A program made the translations under genes and the position numbers. A stretch of DNA of 64,000 nt from the NCBI GenBank assembly GCA_025716855.1, contig JAIXMQ010000021.1, forward strand, positions 124,001 through 188,000, given 5' to 3'. This DNA comes from Pilaira anomala (Eukaryota; Mucoromycota; Mucoromycetes; Mucorales; Mucoraceae). Below the pieces are notes generated by a model. It was not told where the DNA came from. It saw only the letters and a program-made list of their open reading frames with translations, and searched no databases. Of the stretch, positions 1 to 9,279 are shown one piece after another (position 1 is the stretch's first letter; each line of letters begins with the position of its first letter).

Positions 1-374
1 CCTGTTTTTTTTTTATTAGTATTGACTATAATAAAGAGCCCTGTTTTTTTTTTTACCATTTTTTGTAAGGTCTGCTCCGTCATATTCATCAGAAAAGTGT
101 TGATCGTCTACACCGTTATCGATATATCCTGCATTATCATCGTCTACAACAAAGTCTTCGTCATGTTGTGCATATTCTTCTTCTACTTCGTCATAAAGAT
201 CTTCGTCTTCCTACAAAAAAAAAAAGGAGGGGAATCTTCAATATATGTTTACTTTTTTTTTAAAAAAAAAAAAGAAAAAACAAGGTAAGTTACCTCTTGA
301 ATTCTTGGTTTATTCTTAAGTCTGGATTCTTTTAATTTCTTTAAACGGTCTCCACGTTGTATTCTAGAACTCAT
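1..374 (-). CDS. POL1: DNA polymerase alpha catalytic subunit, N-terminal part (cut by window edge)
   Basis: This is the first part of a minus-strand gene that continues past base 1. Exon 1 is 374-294 (27 codons, basic, with GDRLKKLKESRLKN). Exon 2 is 210-57, very acidic, with the blocks YDEVEEEYAQHDEDFVVDDD and AGYIDNG. Exon 3 starts at base 1 after an intron with a TACTAAT branch site. A basic helix followed by YDEV, a D-F-(I/V)-VDDD block and G-Y-(I/V)-D-(D/N)-G is the signature of the N-terminal domain of DNA polymerase alpha, the primase-associated replicative polymerase. The catalytic domain lies outside the window, so the call rests on about 80 residues. MluI-type cell-cycle boxes about 100 nt upstream fit a replication gene. 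Confidence 0.68.
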
Positions 375-905
375 ATTGAATAAAAAGAGAATAACAAAAA
401 AGAAAGGGACCTGTTTTTTCTAATCAAATTTTTTTTTTTCTATTTCTTCTTTCGCTTCGCGACTTCGCGTTTAAATAACCGACGCGTTTCGTTTTCAAGA
501 TATTACCATCATTTTTACCGAAGTAATGGATTTTTTCTTTTTCTACTGGTAAAAGCTTAGAATCATTTAATTCCATAGAAACAGTATGTAAACTAATTTA
601 TTGCTTTGCTGCAATTTAAAAATAGATTTGACACAATTTGCTCAAATGAATGATCGCTCAAAAAAAAACACCACGATATATAAGTTTATATCACTTTTGA
701 TCACCCAATTGAGCAACCCAAACTCGTACGATATTTTTAGAAAAGCTTGAATTATTATTTATATTTAAACAGGTCAATTGCATCGACCTACATTTTTTTG
801 ATTGAAAAGAGAATTTGATTTAAAAACGATAGTGTATTATTATTATTGTTATTATTATTATTATTATTACTATACAATAGGAAAAAAATTGTGAGAAAGA
901 CATTT
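375..905. other. Intergenic spacer with the polymerase alpha promoter and an ATT microsatellite
   Basis: Apart from the MCB-like cluster, this spacer holds poly-T/poly-A runs and a (TAT)n/(ATT)n microsatellite at about 836-872. No open frame with coding character was seen. Confidence 0.7.
449..490. promoter_or_regulatory. Cluster of MCB/MBF-like cell-cycle boxes upstream of the DNA polymerase alpha gene
   Basis: An ACGCGT hexamer is at 482-487, and TTCGCG/TTCGCGT motifs are at 455-470, all within 75-115 nt upstream of the minus-strand ATG at 374. ACGCGT and TTCGCG-type motifs are the known binding sites of the fungal MBF/SBF G1-S regulators, which control POL1 in yeasts. Binding here is inferred from motif and position only. 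Confidence 0.45.
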
Positions 906-1604
906 TTATACTTTAATATCTCGACGCTGCTGTCTTATTTGCAATATCGTAAACTTCCACATCGTGGCCGTGTCTCGTAAAGTTTGATAAGTATGAATAA
1001 AGAACATCAACCAAAATCTATAACTGATGACAAGAGCAAACACATAAATACCACATAGAATCGCTTCATAGCCTATCGCATAGGCACTATAGTAACGGTA
1101 CTGCAAATAATAAGCAGGTCCTACAATCGTATAAAGTGTATACGGAATAGCCAACGTAAAGATCCAATTGAAGATCACAACTGCAAAAATAGGTTTATCT
1201 CGATGCTTTTGAATCGGAAAAACCTCTCGTTCTGTACCAAGAACAAATTGCAAGATTAAATAGGGTCCAGATGTCACGATTAAGAATATAATACTGTAAC
1301 AAAGGATATAAGGTCGTATATAGCGTCCATGGAAATAAACTGGATTATCTTGACCTCGTTTTGTACCATCTGACATTAAGAACGCAAGTATAAAAGTTGT
1401 ATAACATTCGGCTATCGCTCGTAAATACGACTCTTTATTCACTGTCTTGGTCGTAACGATCGCATCTTTTATTGAATACGTCTTTTCGGATACATGAAAG
1501 TACTTGTTTTAAAGTTGTGAGGTGAGTTTGGTTTGTTTTTCTTTTTTTGTGTTTGTTTGAGGACTCACCTCTTCTGTAATTGTTATCAGTTCTTCTTTGC
1601 TCAT
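906..1604 (-). CDS. Multi-pass membrane protein of unknown family (about 210 aa)
   Basis: Two exons join in phase: exon 1 1604-1569 (MSKEELITITEE) and exon 2 1502-906, separated by a 66-nt GTGAGT...CAAG intron. The start is the ATG at 1604; the long frame in exon 2 otherwise has only a GTG. After a hydrophilic N-terminus of about 40 residues come about five hydrophobic segments, rich in aromatic residues (for example YIRPYILCYSIIFLIV and IFAVVIFNWIFTLAIPYTLY), then a basic tail. This looks like an integral membrane protein. I do not recognise the family; TMEM184/organic-solute-transporter or receptor-like folds are possible, but no diagnostic motif is visible. Confidence 0.6.
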
Positions 1605-2413
1605 AGTTTTTCTTTTCTTTTCTTTTTTTCCAACAAAAAAAAAAAAGGAAAAAAAAAAGAAAAAGGGAAGCTAATTCAGAAATTGAAATGATTTGTATCC
1701 AATTTGTACCTGGGGGAGCAAGCAGTCACGTGTAACTTGGCCCTTATTGGCATTTGGAGTAGGAATAAACCCCACAACCCCGTTCCTGTTTGTTCATGCA
1801 TAATAGGGGAGAAGAGTTATGTATTTTTGGTGGTTGGAACAGAATATAATTTATTTGCTTCTTTACTTTTATAAATTAAATACGTGTTTTATGAGCCTGT
1901 GGTATAGTTTATAATAACTACAAGATCTCAGCAGCTGATTATAACATTTTCTTTATAAAATAGGTAGTTGAATCATAAACGATGTAATCATTAATGGTAT
2001 CAGCTTATAATAGATTGAAGCATTAAATTAAAATATTGAACCAAAAACTATTAAGAGTGTAAATCTAACACAAAAAAAAAAGGGGGGGGGGATTTTATTG
2101 TGACTAATGATGTATGATGAGTGCATGAATATAAATATATTTGTATTAGTGGTGGATGGTCATAGGTAAAAAAAAATATACTGATTGTTGTTGTTGAATT
2201 CATGGATTATTAGTTTTATTTTTCTTTGTTGATGGAATAAATATATACGGAAATTCACTATTGTTGGAAATGTAATCACGATTACGAACAATAGTTGAAA
2301 GTTGGTTTGTTGAGTTTTTAGTTTAAATATTTGTTGTTTGAGTAAGAACATATCTTCAACGGATTATGAAGCTTGAATGTCTAATAAATGGGTTAGTCAA
2401 ATCGGTTATCTAA

Positions 2414-2620
2414 TTAAAAAATCAGATAACCTGTTGGAGATGCTCTAACATTAATGGCAGTTTTCGTACAGGCAGAACCAGGCTCACCATCAATTACTTT
2501 GATATGAGCTCCCTTAAACAATTCAGAATCCTTTTTGGTGTCAATCCAGAGGTCAAAATTTTCTACAACATGTTCAATACTATTTAGCATGAAATATTGT
2601 TCTGATGTTCTTTTGCAACT
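2414..2620 (-). pseudogene. Short coding-like relic of unknown origin
   Basis: A 68-codon open stretch on the minus strand has protein-like composition (IEHVVENFDLWIDTKKD, then KVIDGEPGSACTKTAINV) with mixed GC-containing codons, unlike the AT spacer around it. It has no plausible promoter or partner exon, starts right after a stop and ends inside the GGTTATCT/AGATAACC hairpin. It is probably a piece of a decayed mobile element or duplicated gene. The family was not recognised. Confidence 0.3.
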
Positions 2621-3347
2621 TCAAATTAGTTGTCCCTGACATTAAAATATATAAATATATCACAGACTTCTTCTTGTCAAAAACATCAAGGGTAACCCCC
2701 TTTTTTTTTTTAAATATATAAAAACTTTTTTTATTTCGCCGAACTTATTGTTTATATTTCTTTAAAAAAAGATTTGTCATAAATAAGAAAAAAATTCTCA
2801 AATAGTTAACCTAACGGAGAGTGCCGATCCAAAAAAAAAATATTAGATAATCTCCACTCTAATGTATCATATAAGTAAAGTATTTTAGTCTAAAAACTTT
2901 ACTAAAACTCTTTAAAAAGAAAAAAAAAAAAAGGCTACGTACCTGAAAACTTAAAAAGTTTTTCTATTGGGGTATATTGGTTTTAAAGTTTTTTTTTTTT
3001 TTTTTTGAAGGGGGGAAAAAATCCGCCGTAACAGCTTTGCCGTTACATCCATATACTAAATATAAAAGGTTCCGACATGCGATTTGGGTTTTAAATTACC
3101 ATAAATTTTGAAAAGGTTGAAATACCCCTTATATTAGCAATTGATTAACACAAAAAACAAATACGCGTGTTAAAGAAGTGTATTAAAGTTTAGATATAAA
3201 AGTAAATTACTTTAATTATTTATGGTGAATAATGTGAATATCTTTTGAATGCACAAGACCATATATAATTATTGAATCCCTGAATTCGGTACAAAATTTT
3301 TTATCATTCTCTCGCGTCTTATTGAATAATAAAAGTTTTTCGCGTTC

Positions 3348-3582
3348 ATTTAGGCTCCGTTTGTAGTAAAAATAACAAATATTTACACACACTCATAACA
3401 CACTACAATCCATTCTATTTTAGTGTGCGCTACTAGTTGTTATGAGAGGTATCTCATTTAATTTAATGAGTAGTATATTTTAGTAACTGAAACCATTGCA
3501 TTAAAATTATACTGTCTAAAAAAAAAAAAGTGCTTCTGAATGAACGTAGCAACAGCTTTCATTTTCAAACGGAGTTGAGTTT
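3348..3582. repeat. MITE-like stretch with nested inverted repeats
   Basis: CTCCGTTTG near 3355-3363 is matched in inverted orientation by CAAACGGAG near 3567-3575. Between them lie further inverted pairs: CACACTA/TAGTGTG, CTCATAACA/TGTTATGAG and the hairpin CTCATT-TAATTT-AATGAG. The size (about 220 bp) and structure resemble a small non-autonomous DNA transposon. No clean target-site duplication was found, so the ends are uncertain. Confidence 0.35.
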
Positions 3583-3838
3583 TTGATGGTTCCATTTTTT
3601 AATTTTGATGCGAGCACAAAAAAAATGAAGTTATTCTAGGAGTGATTATCGTATCATATTAAACCTTTACGTTAATAGAAAAAGGTTACATTTATTACGG
3701 TTTTTTTTTTTAAAGTTTTTCTGTCAGTATCCCATTAGAAGGTTATTAAATAGAGATTAGAAGTTTTTTTTTTTCTTCTAATAAGAGTATATATAAATAG
3801 AATAAATAGAATAAATATATAATATAACCCTTTTCTTT

Positions 3839-4756
3839 TTATAGACTTCCTTCCAAGTCAGCAGGTGGATGAATAGACGACAATAACCTATTATTCATAT
3901 TGTTGGGGTTGTTATTCGGTAGCATGCGACGTTGTTGTTGTTGCTGCTGCTGCTGCTGGTGTTGCTGGTGTTGTTGTTGCTGTTGTTGGTGTTGGTGTTG
4001 GTGTTGGCTTTGATGTTGATGTTGCATTAAAGGTGAAGTGGACAATTGCTGTTGATTTGCTCTAGGCAATAATAGATTTGCTTCGTTATCCCATGGGATC
4101 AAATCCCAGTGTTGTTCCTTAAGTAAAAATTGCTGCAATCGTCTCTTTTTAGGTACGGTATAATTTGGTTGTAATCGCTTTAAGAAATCAACAAAATGTG
4201 GGTTCTCAATCGATTCAAACGGAATATTTGCCGAAAATAAAGCACGAGCCAACTGACAATCAAGCATGACCTGTTGTTGCTGGCCTAATGTGTTGTTGTT
4301 GGTGGTGGTGGTAGTGGTAGGAGGAAAGGCAGTGGAGAAATTGGCCGTGGCTGTAGGTGATAATGCAGTGGCTGCTTCGAAATAAGTCGGGTGAGGATTT
4401 ATATGGGAAGGCGATTGTTGCTGATTATTATTACTAACATTGCTATTACTGTTTTGAAGGGTATTTTGAAGCGTTGAATCATATTGGTAGTCGAGAGAAT
4501 TTTGGGGCAGGTGATGAGAAAGTACGGAATTGCCTTTAGGTGGGGATTCCCTACCTTGATCCTCATGCTTTTGTCTCAATTGATCTCGAAGATCAGGAGA
4601 AATTCTTGAACAACGATATAATAAATGTTGGTGAAGCCTAGTTATTCCTGCCGCTTGTTTGTGCCCACAAAAATTACATTTTGCCTTTCGATTTCGACTA
4701 TTATCCGGTGAGAGCAACTCGAAATACTGCCACGAGTCACTCAAGGGCCTAGGCAT
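3839..4756 (-). CDS. BED-type zinc-finger protein with Gln/His-rich tail (305 aa)
   Basis: Single-exon gene. Residues 1-55 form a BED-like finger: an aromatic pair W9/Y11-F12, then C27-x2-C30, H44 and C49 (Cx2C-x13-H-x4-C). BED fingers bind DNA and occur in hAT transposases and in host regulators derived from them. The middle is Asn/Ser/Thr-rich. A segment near 165-220 (LARALFSANIPFESIENPHF) resembles the pre-catalytic region of hAT-like proteins. The C-terminus has long Gln/His tracts from CAN repeats. No DDE catalytic core is present, so a DNA-binding regulator, perhaps a domesticated hAT fragment, is more likely than an active transposase. Confidence 0.8.
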   Translation of the reverse strand: MPRPLSDSWQYFELLSPDNSRNRKAKCNFCGHKQAAGITRLHQHLLYRCSRISPDLRDQLRQKHEDQGRESPPKGNSVLSHHLPQNSLDYQYDSTLQNTLQNSNSNVSNNNQQQSPSHINPHPTYFEAATALSPTATANFSTAFPPTTTTTTNNNTLGQQQQVMLDCQLARALFSANIPFESIENPHFVDFLKRLQPNYTVPKKRRLQQFLLKEQHWDLIPWDNEANLLLPRANQQQLSTSPLMQHQHQSQHQHQHQQQQQQHQQHQQQQQQQQQRRMLPNNNPNNMNNRLLSSIHPPADLEGSL

Positions 4757-5405
4757 TTCGTCTTTTTTTTTTTTTAACTCTTTTTTTATTTCGATAACCG
4801 CTTTTGCTTCTATTCTTTATTTTTTTTTTTTTTTATGAAAAAGTGGAACAAAAAGAGCAAATGAATAATATCAAAAAAAGAAAGTAGGAAAGTGAATTTT
4901 TGACATTCAAACTGTGACGTAACGACAAACCTGTTTGCTATCAAAGGATTCGCTTTTTTGTAAAGGAGATGATGATTTAAAATCTTGTACTTGTTTTCTG
5001 TACAGTAAAACTGACTCCGATTAAAAGAAAGTAGAATAATAATTACATTGTTTTAAAGTTAAAGTATACAATGACAATGCTCAATCACAATATGTCTTTT
5101 CTAAAAAAAAATTTAAAAAAAAGGGGAAGATATTATAAATGAATTCAAGTAAAAAGAAACGTTACTGCTGCTCTCGTTTTTTTTTTTATTAATTTACAAT
5201 ATTAAGAATATCATCATCCGATCCGCGGTAACTACGATAAATATTTAGATTTTAATCTGTGTAATTGCAAAAGCGCGTAATGCACAGCCTATAACATTCT
5301 TCATTGCTAATAGCGTTGTATAATCATGAAACTGTCATTTTTTTTTTTTTCATTATTAGATTTGCTGCATATAAAACCTTAATGTACAATTTTTTTTTTT
5401 TTTTT
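4757..5405. other. Intergenic spacer, nothing recognisable
   Basis: This promoter-side region of the BED gene consists of long T and A homopolymers with no coding-like frame or RNA gene. The far end abuts the 3' end of the next minus-strand gene. Confidence 0.7.
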
Positions 5406-5849
5406 TTAGTATGCAAATTTCATACAAATTGCTTTGTACCAGTTCAATTTGGGTTCACAGGTAATTTCGTAGGTAATCGGTTTTGACCATTCTGGGTTAA
5501 GTACAAACGCAATTTTCTCTGTTAACATGACAGTAATTATTACTTTGTTTTTAAATATATGCTTGTCCTGAATTTGAAATGATGTTGGTAATACGAGTTC
5601 CGGATTTCTAATTAAATTCCATTGTCTTGTTAACTCCAATTGATTTTTTCTTTCAAATTCTTTCCAGCCAGATGATCTCCAAGTAGAGGTTCTTACAGGT
5701 CGAAAATACCATACAAAAACTATAGGCTTCTTTCGACAAAATAACTTTGTAAATAGCTTATTATGTCTTTTATGTTTTTCAGACGTCGATGGTGTTGTGG
5801 TGTTAGGCGTAGGCTGTATGATTATATTATTGTCTTGTCTGTTGAGCAT
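5406..5849 (-). CDS. Small protein with a possible WWE-like fold (147 aa)
   Basis: Intronless frame starting at the ATG at 5849. Residues 1-40 are polar and basic (TPNTTTPSTSEKHKRHNK), followed by FVWYFRPVRTSTWRSSGW, KEFERKNQLELTRQW and a beta-rich remainder ending MKFAY. Two spaced aromatic/Trp clusters followed by a x-x-N-x-x-L-E-like stretch recall WWE domains, which bind ADP-ribose or occur in DDHD phospholipases. The match is by eye only and the defining C-terminal motif is weak. There is no catalytic domain and no signal peptide. It could equally be a lineage-specific protein. Confidence 0.5.
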   Translation of the reverse strand: MLNRQDNNIIIQPTPNTTTPSTSEKHKRHNKLFTKLFCRKKPIVFVWYFRPVRTSTWRSSGWKEFERKNQLELTRQWNLIRNPELVLPTSFQIQDKHIFKNKVIITVMLTEKIAFVLNPEWSKPITYEITCEPKLNWYKAICMKFAY

Positions 5850-6444
5850 TATCTAATAAAAATGGGAGTGGGGAAAAGGAAAAAGGAAAACAGTTATCGG
5901 ATGTTAGAAAAAAAAAGTAAATGCTTTTTTTCAGATCCAAAACAAGAAAATGTGTTTGTCCACATGACGTGTTAGAGAAAGATCTTCGTACGCCTCTTTT
6001 TATGACTTTATTTTTTCAATTAATCAAACCGCTTTAAAAATATCTTTCAGGATCAAAAAAAAAAAAAAAAAAAAAAAAACTGTTTTTTTAATAATTCATT
6101 ATATTCATTATCATCTATATAGTATATTTAGTTTAAAAGAGGACTATTTATTGAAAACTATTGACTGCCGCCATCGCAGGTGTTAGGTTTTTTTTTAAAA
6201 GCGCAGCGTAATGAAGGTCGGTAAACACGAAGCGTAGTGTAAGGCCTTTTTTTTACTGGACCTGGTTTATATATAAAAGATTTATATTAGTAAAAACAAT
6301 TTTTTTTTGACATATTTCATTCAACATATTAACAAGAAAACTACCTAACGGCGAGCCTCAGGACAATCACGTGTATATCACGTGATAATTTAGTACTAAT
6401 TGTGTAGGTTAAATAATATTAATTGATTTAAAGAACATATCCAA
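5850..6444. other. Spacer upstream of tRNA-Asp with poly-A run and CACGTG pair
   Basis: Contains a poly-A run of about 24 nt at 6056-6079, two imperfect copies of a GC-richer word (GCGCAGCGTAATGAAGG near 6202 and CGAAGCGTAGTGTAAGG near 6228), and a double CACGTG site at 6367-6385. No coding frame is convincing. Confidence 0.55.
6367..6385. promoter_or_regulatory. Paired CACGTG (E-box) elements upstream of tRNA-Asp
   Basis: Two TCACGTG/CACGTGA arms separated by TATAT give a near-palindrome of 19 nt, ending 60 nt before the tRNA. CACGTG is the known core site of bHLH factors such as Cbf1. A role is inferred only. Confidence 0.35.
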
Positions 6445-6516
6445 TCTTCGATAGTATAGTGGTGAGTATCCCCGCCTGTCACGCGGGAGACCTGGGTTCA
6501 ATTCCCAGTCGGAGAG
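6445..6516 (+). tRNA. tRNA-Asp (anticodon GTC)
   Basis: A 72-nt cloverleaf can be drawn. The acceptor stem TCTTCGA pairs with TCGGAGA (6509-6515, one G-U pair) with discriminator G6516. The D arm contains the A box TAGTATAGTGG. The anticodon stem CCCGC/GCGGG (6471-6475/6483-6487) encloses the loop CTGTCAC with GTC at 6478-6480. The T arm carries GGTTCAATTCC (B box). There is no intron. A run of T8 directly after the gene is a Pol III terminator. Confidence 0.97.
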
Positions 6517-6524
6517 TTTTTTTT
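6517..6524 (+). terminator. RNA polymerase III T-run terminator
   Basis: Eight T residues immediately follow the tRNA-Asp discriminator base, the standard Pol III stop signal. Confidence 0.85.
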
Positions 6525-6808
6525 TTGCGTTTTATCATTTTTGATGTCATGTATCTATCTTACCTTGGAAGGGTTGACATGATGATAACCTTCTTTTTTT
6601 GTAGTCGTAGAGTTGTGAAAAATGGTTGTAAGCATCAGATTTAGTGAATATATTTTACAGAAATAAATGATCTCCCGTCAAATATATCCTTTCTTTACTT
6701 TTTTATTAAAAGGTATAAATAAACATTGCTATTTTCTTTATTTTCTGTTCTTAAAGTACTTTATCGAGACTATATTGTTTTTGCTTCTTGACAACATAAC
6801 ATTGTAAA

Positions 6809-7279
6809 TTAATTTTGCTTGTTGTTTATGTATGACGCTTCAACATATCCTTGGTTTTTTAATGCTGATAGAATATTATTGATAACTCTTTCTGTTTCAG
6901 CAATACATTGAGTTAATTTCCACAAATAAGGTCCCACTTCATCTTCAAGCCCTAATTCACGTCTGACATTTTCAAGTTGTGATTTGACCTTCTTAACCGT
7001 ATCAAGTTGACCTAATGCCTTTTCAATAATTCTACCATTTCTGATACTAAGTTCTTTTTTTGGTATACGTTTTTTTGTAGAAGAGGAATCTCTTTCAGAA
7101 AATGTAGGATACACCGGTTGGTCTTGATCAAAAGGTTCTAATAAGGCCCTTTCTAGAAAGACATAGGATGTAAGTACTCGGTTATATGTATCTATTTTTT
7201 CGGCCATTGTACTGGGTGGTGGTTCTGATTTATGTTGTAGACTCTCCATGTACTCTTTTGAGTACTTTCGCGACCCCAT
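6809..7279 (-). CDS. Uncharacterised coiled-coil protein (156 aa)
   Basis: Intronless. The frame is open upstream, but the first 20 codons are T-rich leader (FFSFFFLSFF). The ATG at 7279 (MGSRKYSKEYMESL) is the better start. The N-terminal half has a conserved-looking block (DTYNRVLTSYVFLERALLEP), then a Ser/Lys linker. Residues about 85-150 are strongly helical with heptad-like leucines (KALGQLDTVKKVKSQLENVR, then WKLTQCIAETERVINNILSAL), as in small subunits of coiled-coil complexes. No catalytic motif, membrane segment or known family was recognised. Confidence 0.6.
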   Translation of the reverse strand: MGSRKYSKEYMESLQHKSEPPPSTMAEKIDTYNRVLTSYVFLERALLEPFDQDQPVYPTFSERDSSSTKKRIPKKELSIRNGRIIEKALGQLDTVKKVKSQLENVRRELGLEDEVGPYLWKLTQCIAETERVINNILSALKNQGYVEASYINNKQN

Positions 7280-8152
7280 TTTTTTTTTTAATTTGTTGTA
7301 AAAGAAAGATAGAAAAAAAAATGAGAAAAAGGAAATCAATTATCTATTTATATATCCTCCTCTTATCACAAAACTAACATTAAAAACTTGTTATTTTTTC
7401 TTTAAAGTAGATTTCCCTTTTTATCAATTTTTTGGTTTATCATATATACCGCATCATACAGCAGAAAAAAAAGCACATGATTAAACGATTTACTATAACT
7501 TTTCAAAAATAACAATCATAACGTAATTTATTAATTACGAAGGTATTATGTAATGTTTTTTCGCTTGGCGACACAATGATTTGAGTTCATCTAGATCTCC
7601 ATATATCTATGGTAGACGTATGTAGTAATCAATTCTACTAATACAATTAATTGACTTCTACCAATCCGACCCCTCTCATATCTCAATTACGCATTGCATT
7701 TTGGCGAGTTGGTTATGGACCATTTTTACTATATTAAGATGGTCTTCTCTCACACAATATTCGCAGTAGTAACATTTATATATCGTATTTTTCCTTTAAA
7801 CAGGATTTTTTCATTCCATGAGGATTAGGTATCGATTGTTGGTATTCGTCGAAATGGTCTAAGAAAACAGTTTTGATAATGTACTTAGTCACCATATCTT
7901 CTCTTATCTATTGGTACACTTTTATTGTATTTCAAACTCTTCATATACTCTACTGTGCATTTAGGTACCCTCATTTTTTTCTATATTGAAAAGAAAGATC
8001 AAATGTAGCTGATATACATTAGCTGCTTTAACTGTTAGTACAGCCGTTTTATCAAGGAATATCTCCTTAAAATGTTGCTACAAAGTCTATTTCAATAACC
8101 GAATGATTGTTGCTTCTTATTGCAAATCTTTTTTTTTTAAATATACTTTGAC
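7280..8152. other. Divergent promoter region, nothing coding seen
   Basis: This 870-bp gap lies between the minus-strand coiled-coil gene and the plus-strand SMN gene and should hold both promoters. It is AT-rich but less dominated by homopolymers than other spacers. No RNA gene, repeat or coding-like frame was identified. Confidence 0.6.
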
Positions 8153-9088
8153 ATGAAGCAAAAAGGAAAATTAAATGAGAAAGTCAAAGCAGACGAAGAA
8201 GAGCCTTTTAAAGTAGGCACAGTTTTATTTAGTGCAGGCGATAACAAGGTATGTTATGAAGTTAGATCAAGCGATCCTTATAAATTTTTAACATTCTATT
8301 TTTTAAATGAAGTCAAGTGATGTCTGGGACGATTCAGACTTGATAGATCACTGGGATAGAAACATAGAAATATATAGAGTATGTATATAGATATATATAT
8401 ATAAAACGTATAGGTTCGAATAAGGCATTAATTGATATAACAAAAAAAAAAAAACTTAGAATCGATATTCGAAACAACCTCAGGTTGTAACTGAAGATCC
8501 ACCTTTTCAACAAGATAGACGGTATGTAGTATATAAATTTAAAAAATAAAATAAAGCAAGGTTATATTTAACCAATTGTATAATAGCCATAAAGTACAAG
8601 CAGGAAATATTAAAAAGGTAAATAACAGGATTTTAAATTGAATATATTTTTTTAAATGCTTTGTTGCGATAGCCTGTATTACATAAGAAGCAGCGACAAC
8701 ATGGATATCAAAGTCAGATATCCAATGTAAGTTAAAAACAAAAAGAGAAGCGACTTGTTCTAAACGAAATATCAATAGGCTCATGCTACCAGTAGCAAAT
8801 CAAAGGAAGCAGAAAGCTCAAAGGTAGAAGAAAAAGTTAAAGAAATTCAGAAAGTAACTCTAACTTGAAAATTTCTACATAGCAAAAAATACCCATCATT
8901 GAGCAAACGCTATCAGCAGCAATGCCTCCTATGCCTCCTATGCCTTCAAATCAAGGTAAATAAATGATATACAATGACAAACAAGATATAGAATAACGAA
9001 CATGATTTTCTTGAGATTAGACGACCTTTCAAATCTTATCATGGCATGGTATTACTGCGGATATTATACCGGACTTTACCAAGTATGA
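8153..9088 (+). CDS. SMN1: SMN (survival motor neuron) orthologue, Tudor-less, six small exons (about 131 aa)
   Basis: Six exons join in consistent phase: 8153-8248, 8313-8378, 8460-8521, 8793-8823, 8883-8955 and 9021-9088. Residues 33-54 (DVWDDSDLIDHWDRN) match the Gemin2-binding helix of SMN. The C-terminus, DDLSNLIMAWYYCGYYTGLY, is the YG-box oligomerisation motif, preceded by a Met/Pro stretch (MPPMPPMP). SMN assembles Sm cores on spliceosomal snRNAs in the cytoplasm. The short length without a Tudor domain resembles fission yeast Smn1. Exon 4 is only 31 nt and its right boundary (AAG/GTAGAA) is the least certain. Intron 3 (8522-8792, 271 nt) is unusually long and could hide another exon. 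Confidence 0.82.
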
Positions 9089-9279
9089 ATGATTGGTGCT
9101 TTTACCAAAAAAGAAAACTAATCCCATTATCATTTAGGCACAAAAGAAACCGCAGCAAAGTGACTGCGGGGAGAGTGAAAAGAACAGGTTTCCATTTTCT
9201 TCCACATAATAAAAGCTCTTTTTTTTTTTTCTTCTTTCTATTTTCTCTCTTTTTGTTTTTGTTTAAAAAGAAATTATTC

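Larger units (their letters stand above)
1605..3838. other. 2.2 kb intergenic spacer with transposon-like relics
   Basis: This AT-rich spacer separates two minus-strand genes. It contains a hairpin (GGTTATCT/AGATAACC, 2404-2431), a degenerate coding-like fragment (2414-2620), a stretch with nested inverted repeats (about 3348-3580), and many poly-A/T tracts plus a G9 run near 2082. No intact gene is visible. Confidence 0.6.

Noticed and set aside
22..288. Plus-strand 88-aa frame at the left edge
   Set aside because: It is antisense to the polymerase alpha exons; its Phe/Ile-rich product comes from poly-T and complementary acidic codons.
8413..8430. GGTTCGAATAAGG as a tRNA B box
   Set aside because: No acceptor, D or anticodon stems can be drawn around it; it lies in an SMN intron.
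8539..8784. 81-aa minus-strand frame within SMN intron 3
   Set aside because: Hydrophobic, AT-driven, no homology, and inside a supported gene on the opposite strand. Kept only as a note on intron length.
9046..9279. Upstream extension of the NFX1 gene to an ATG at 9046
   Set aside because: That stretch covers the last SMN exon in another frame, then a poly-T leader. The ATG at 9280 gives a normal start.
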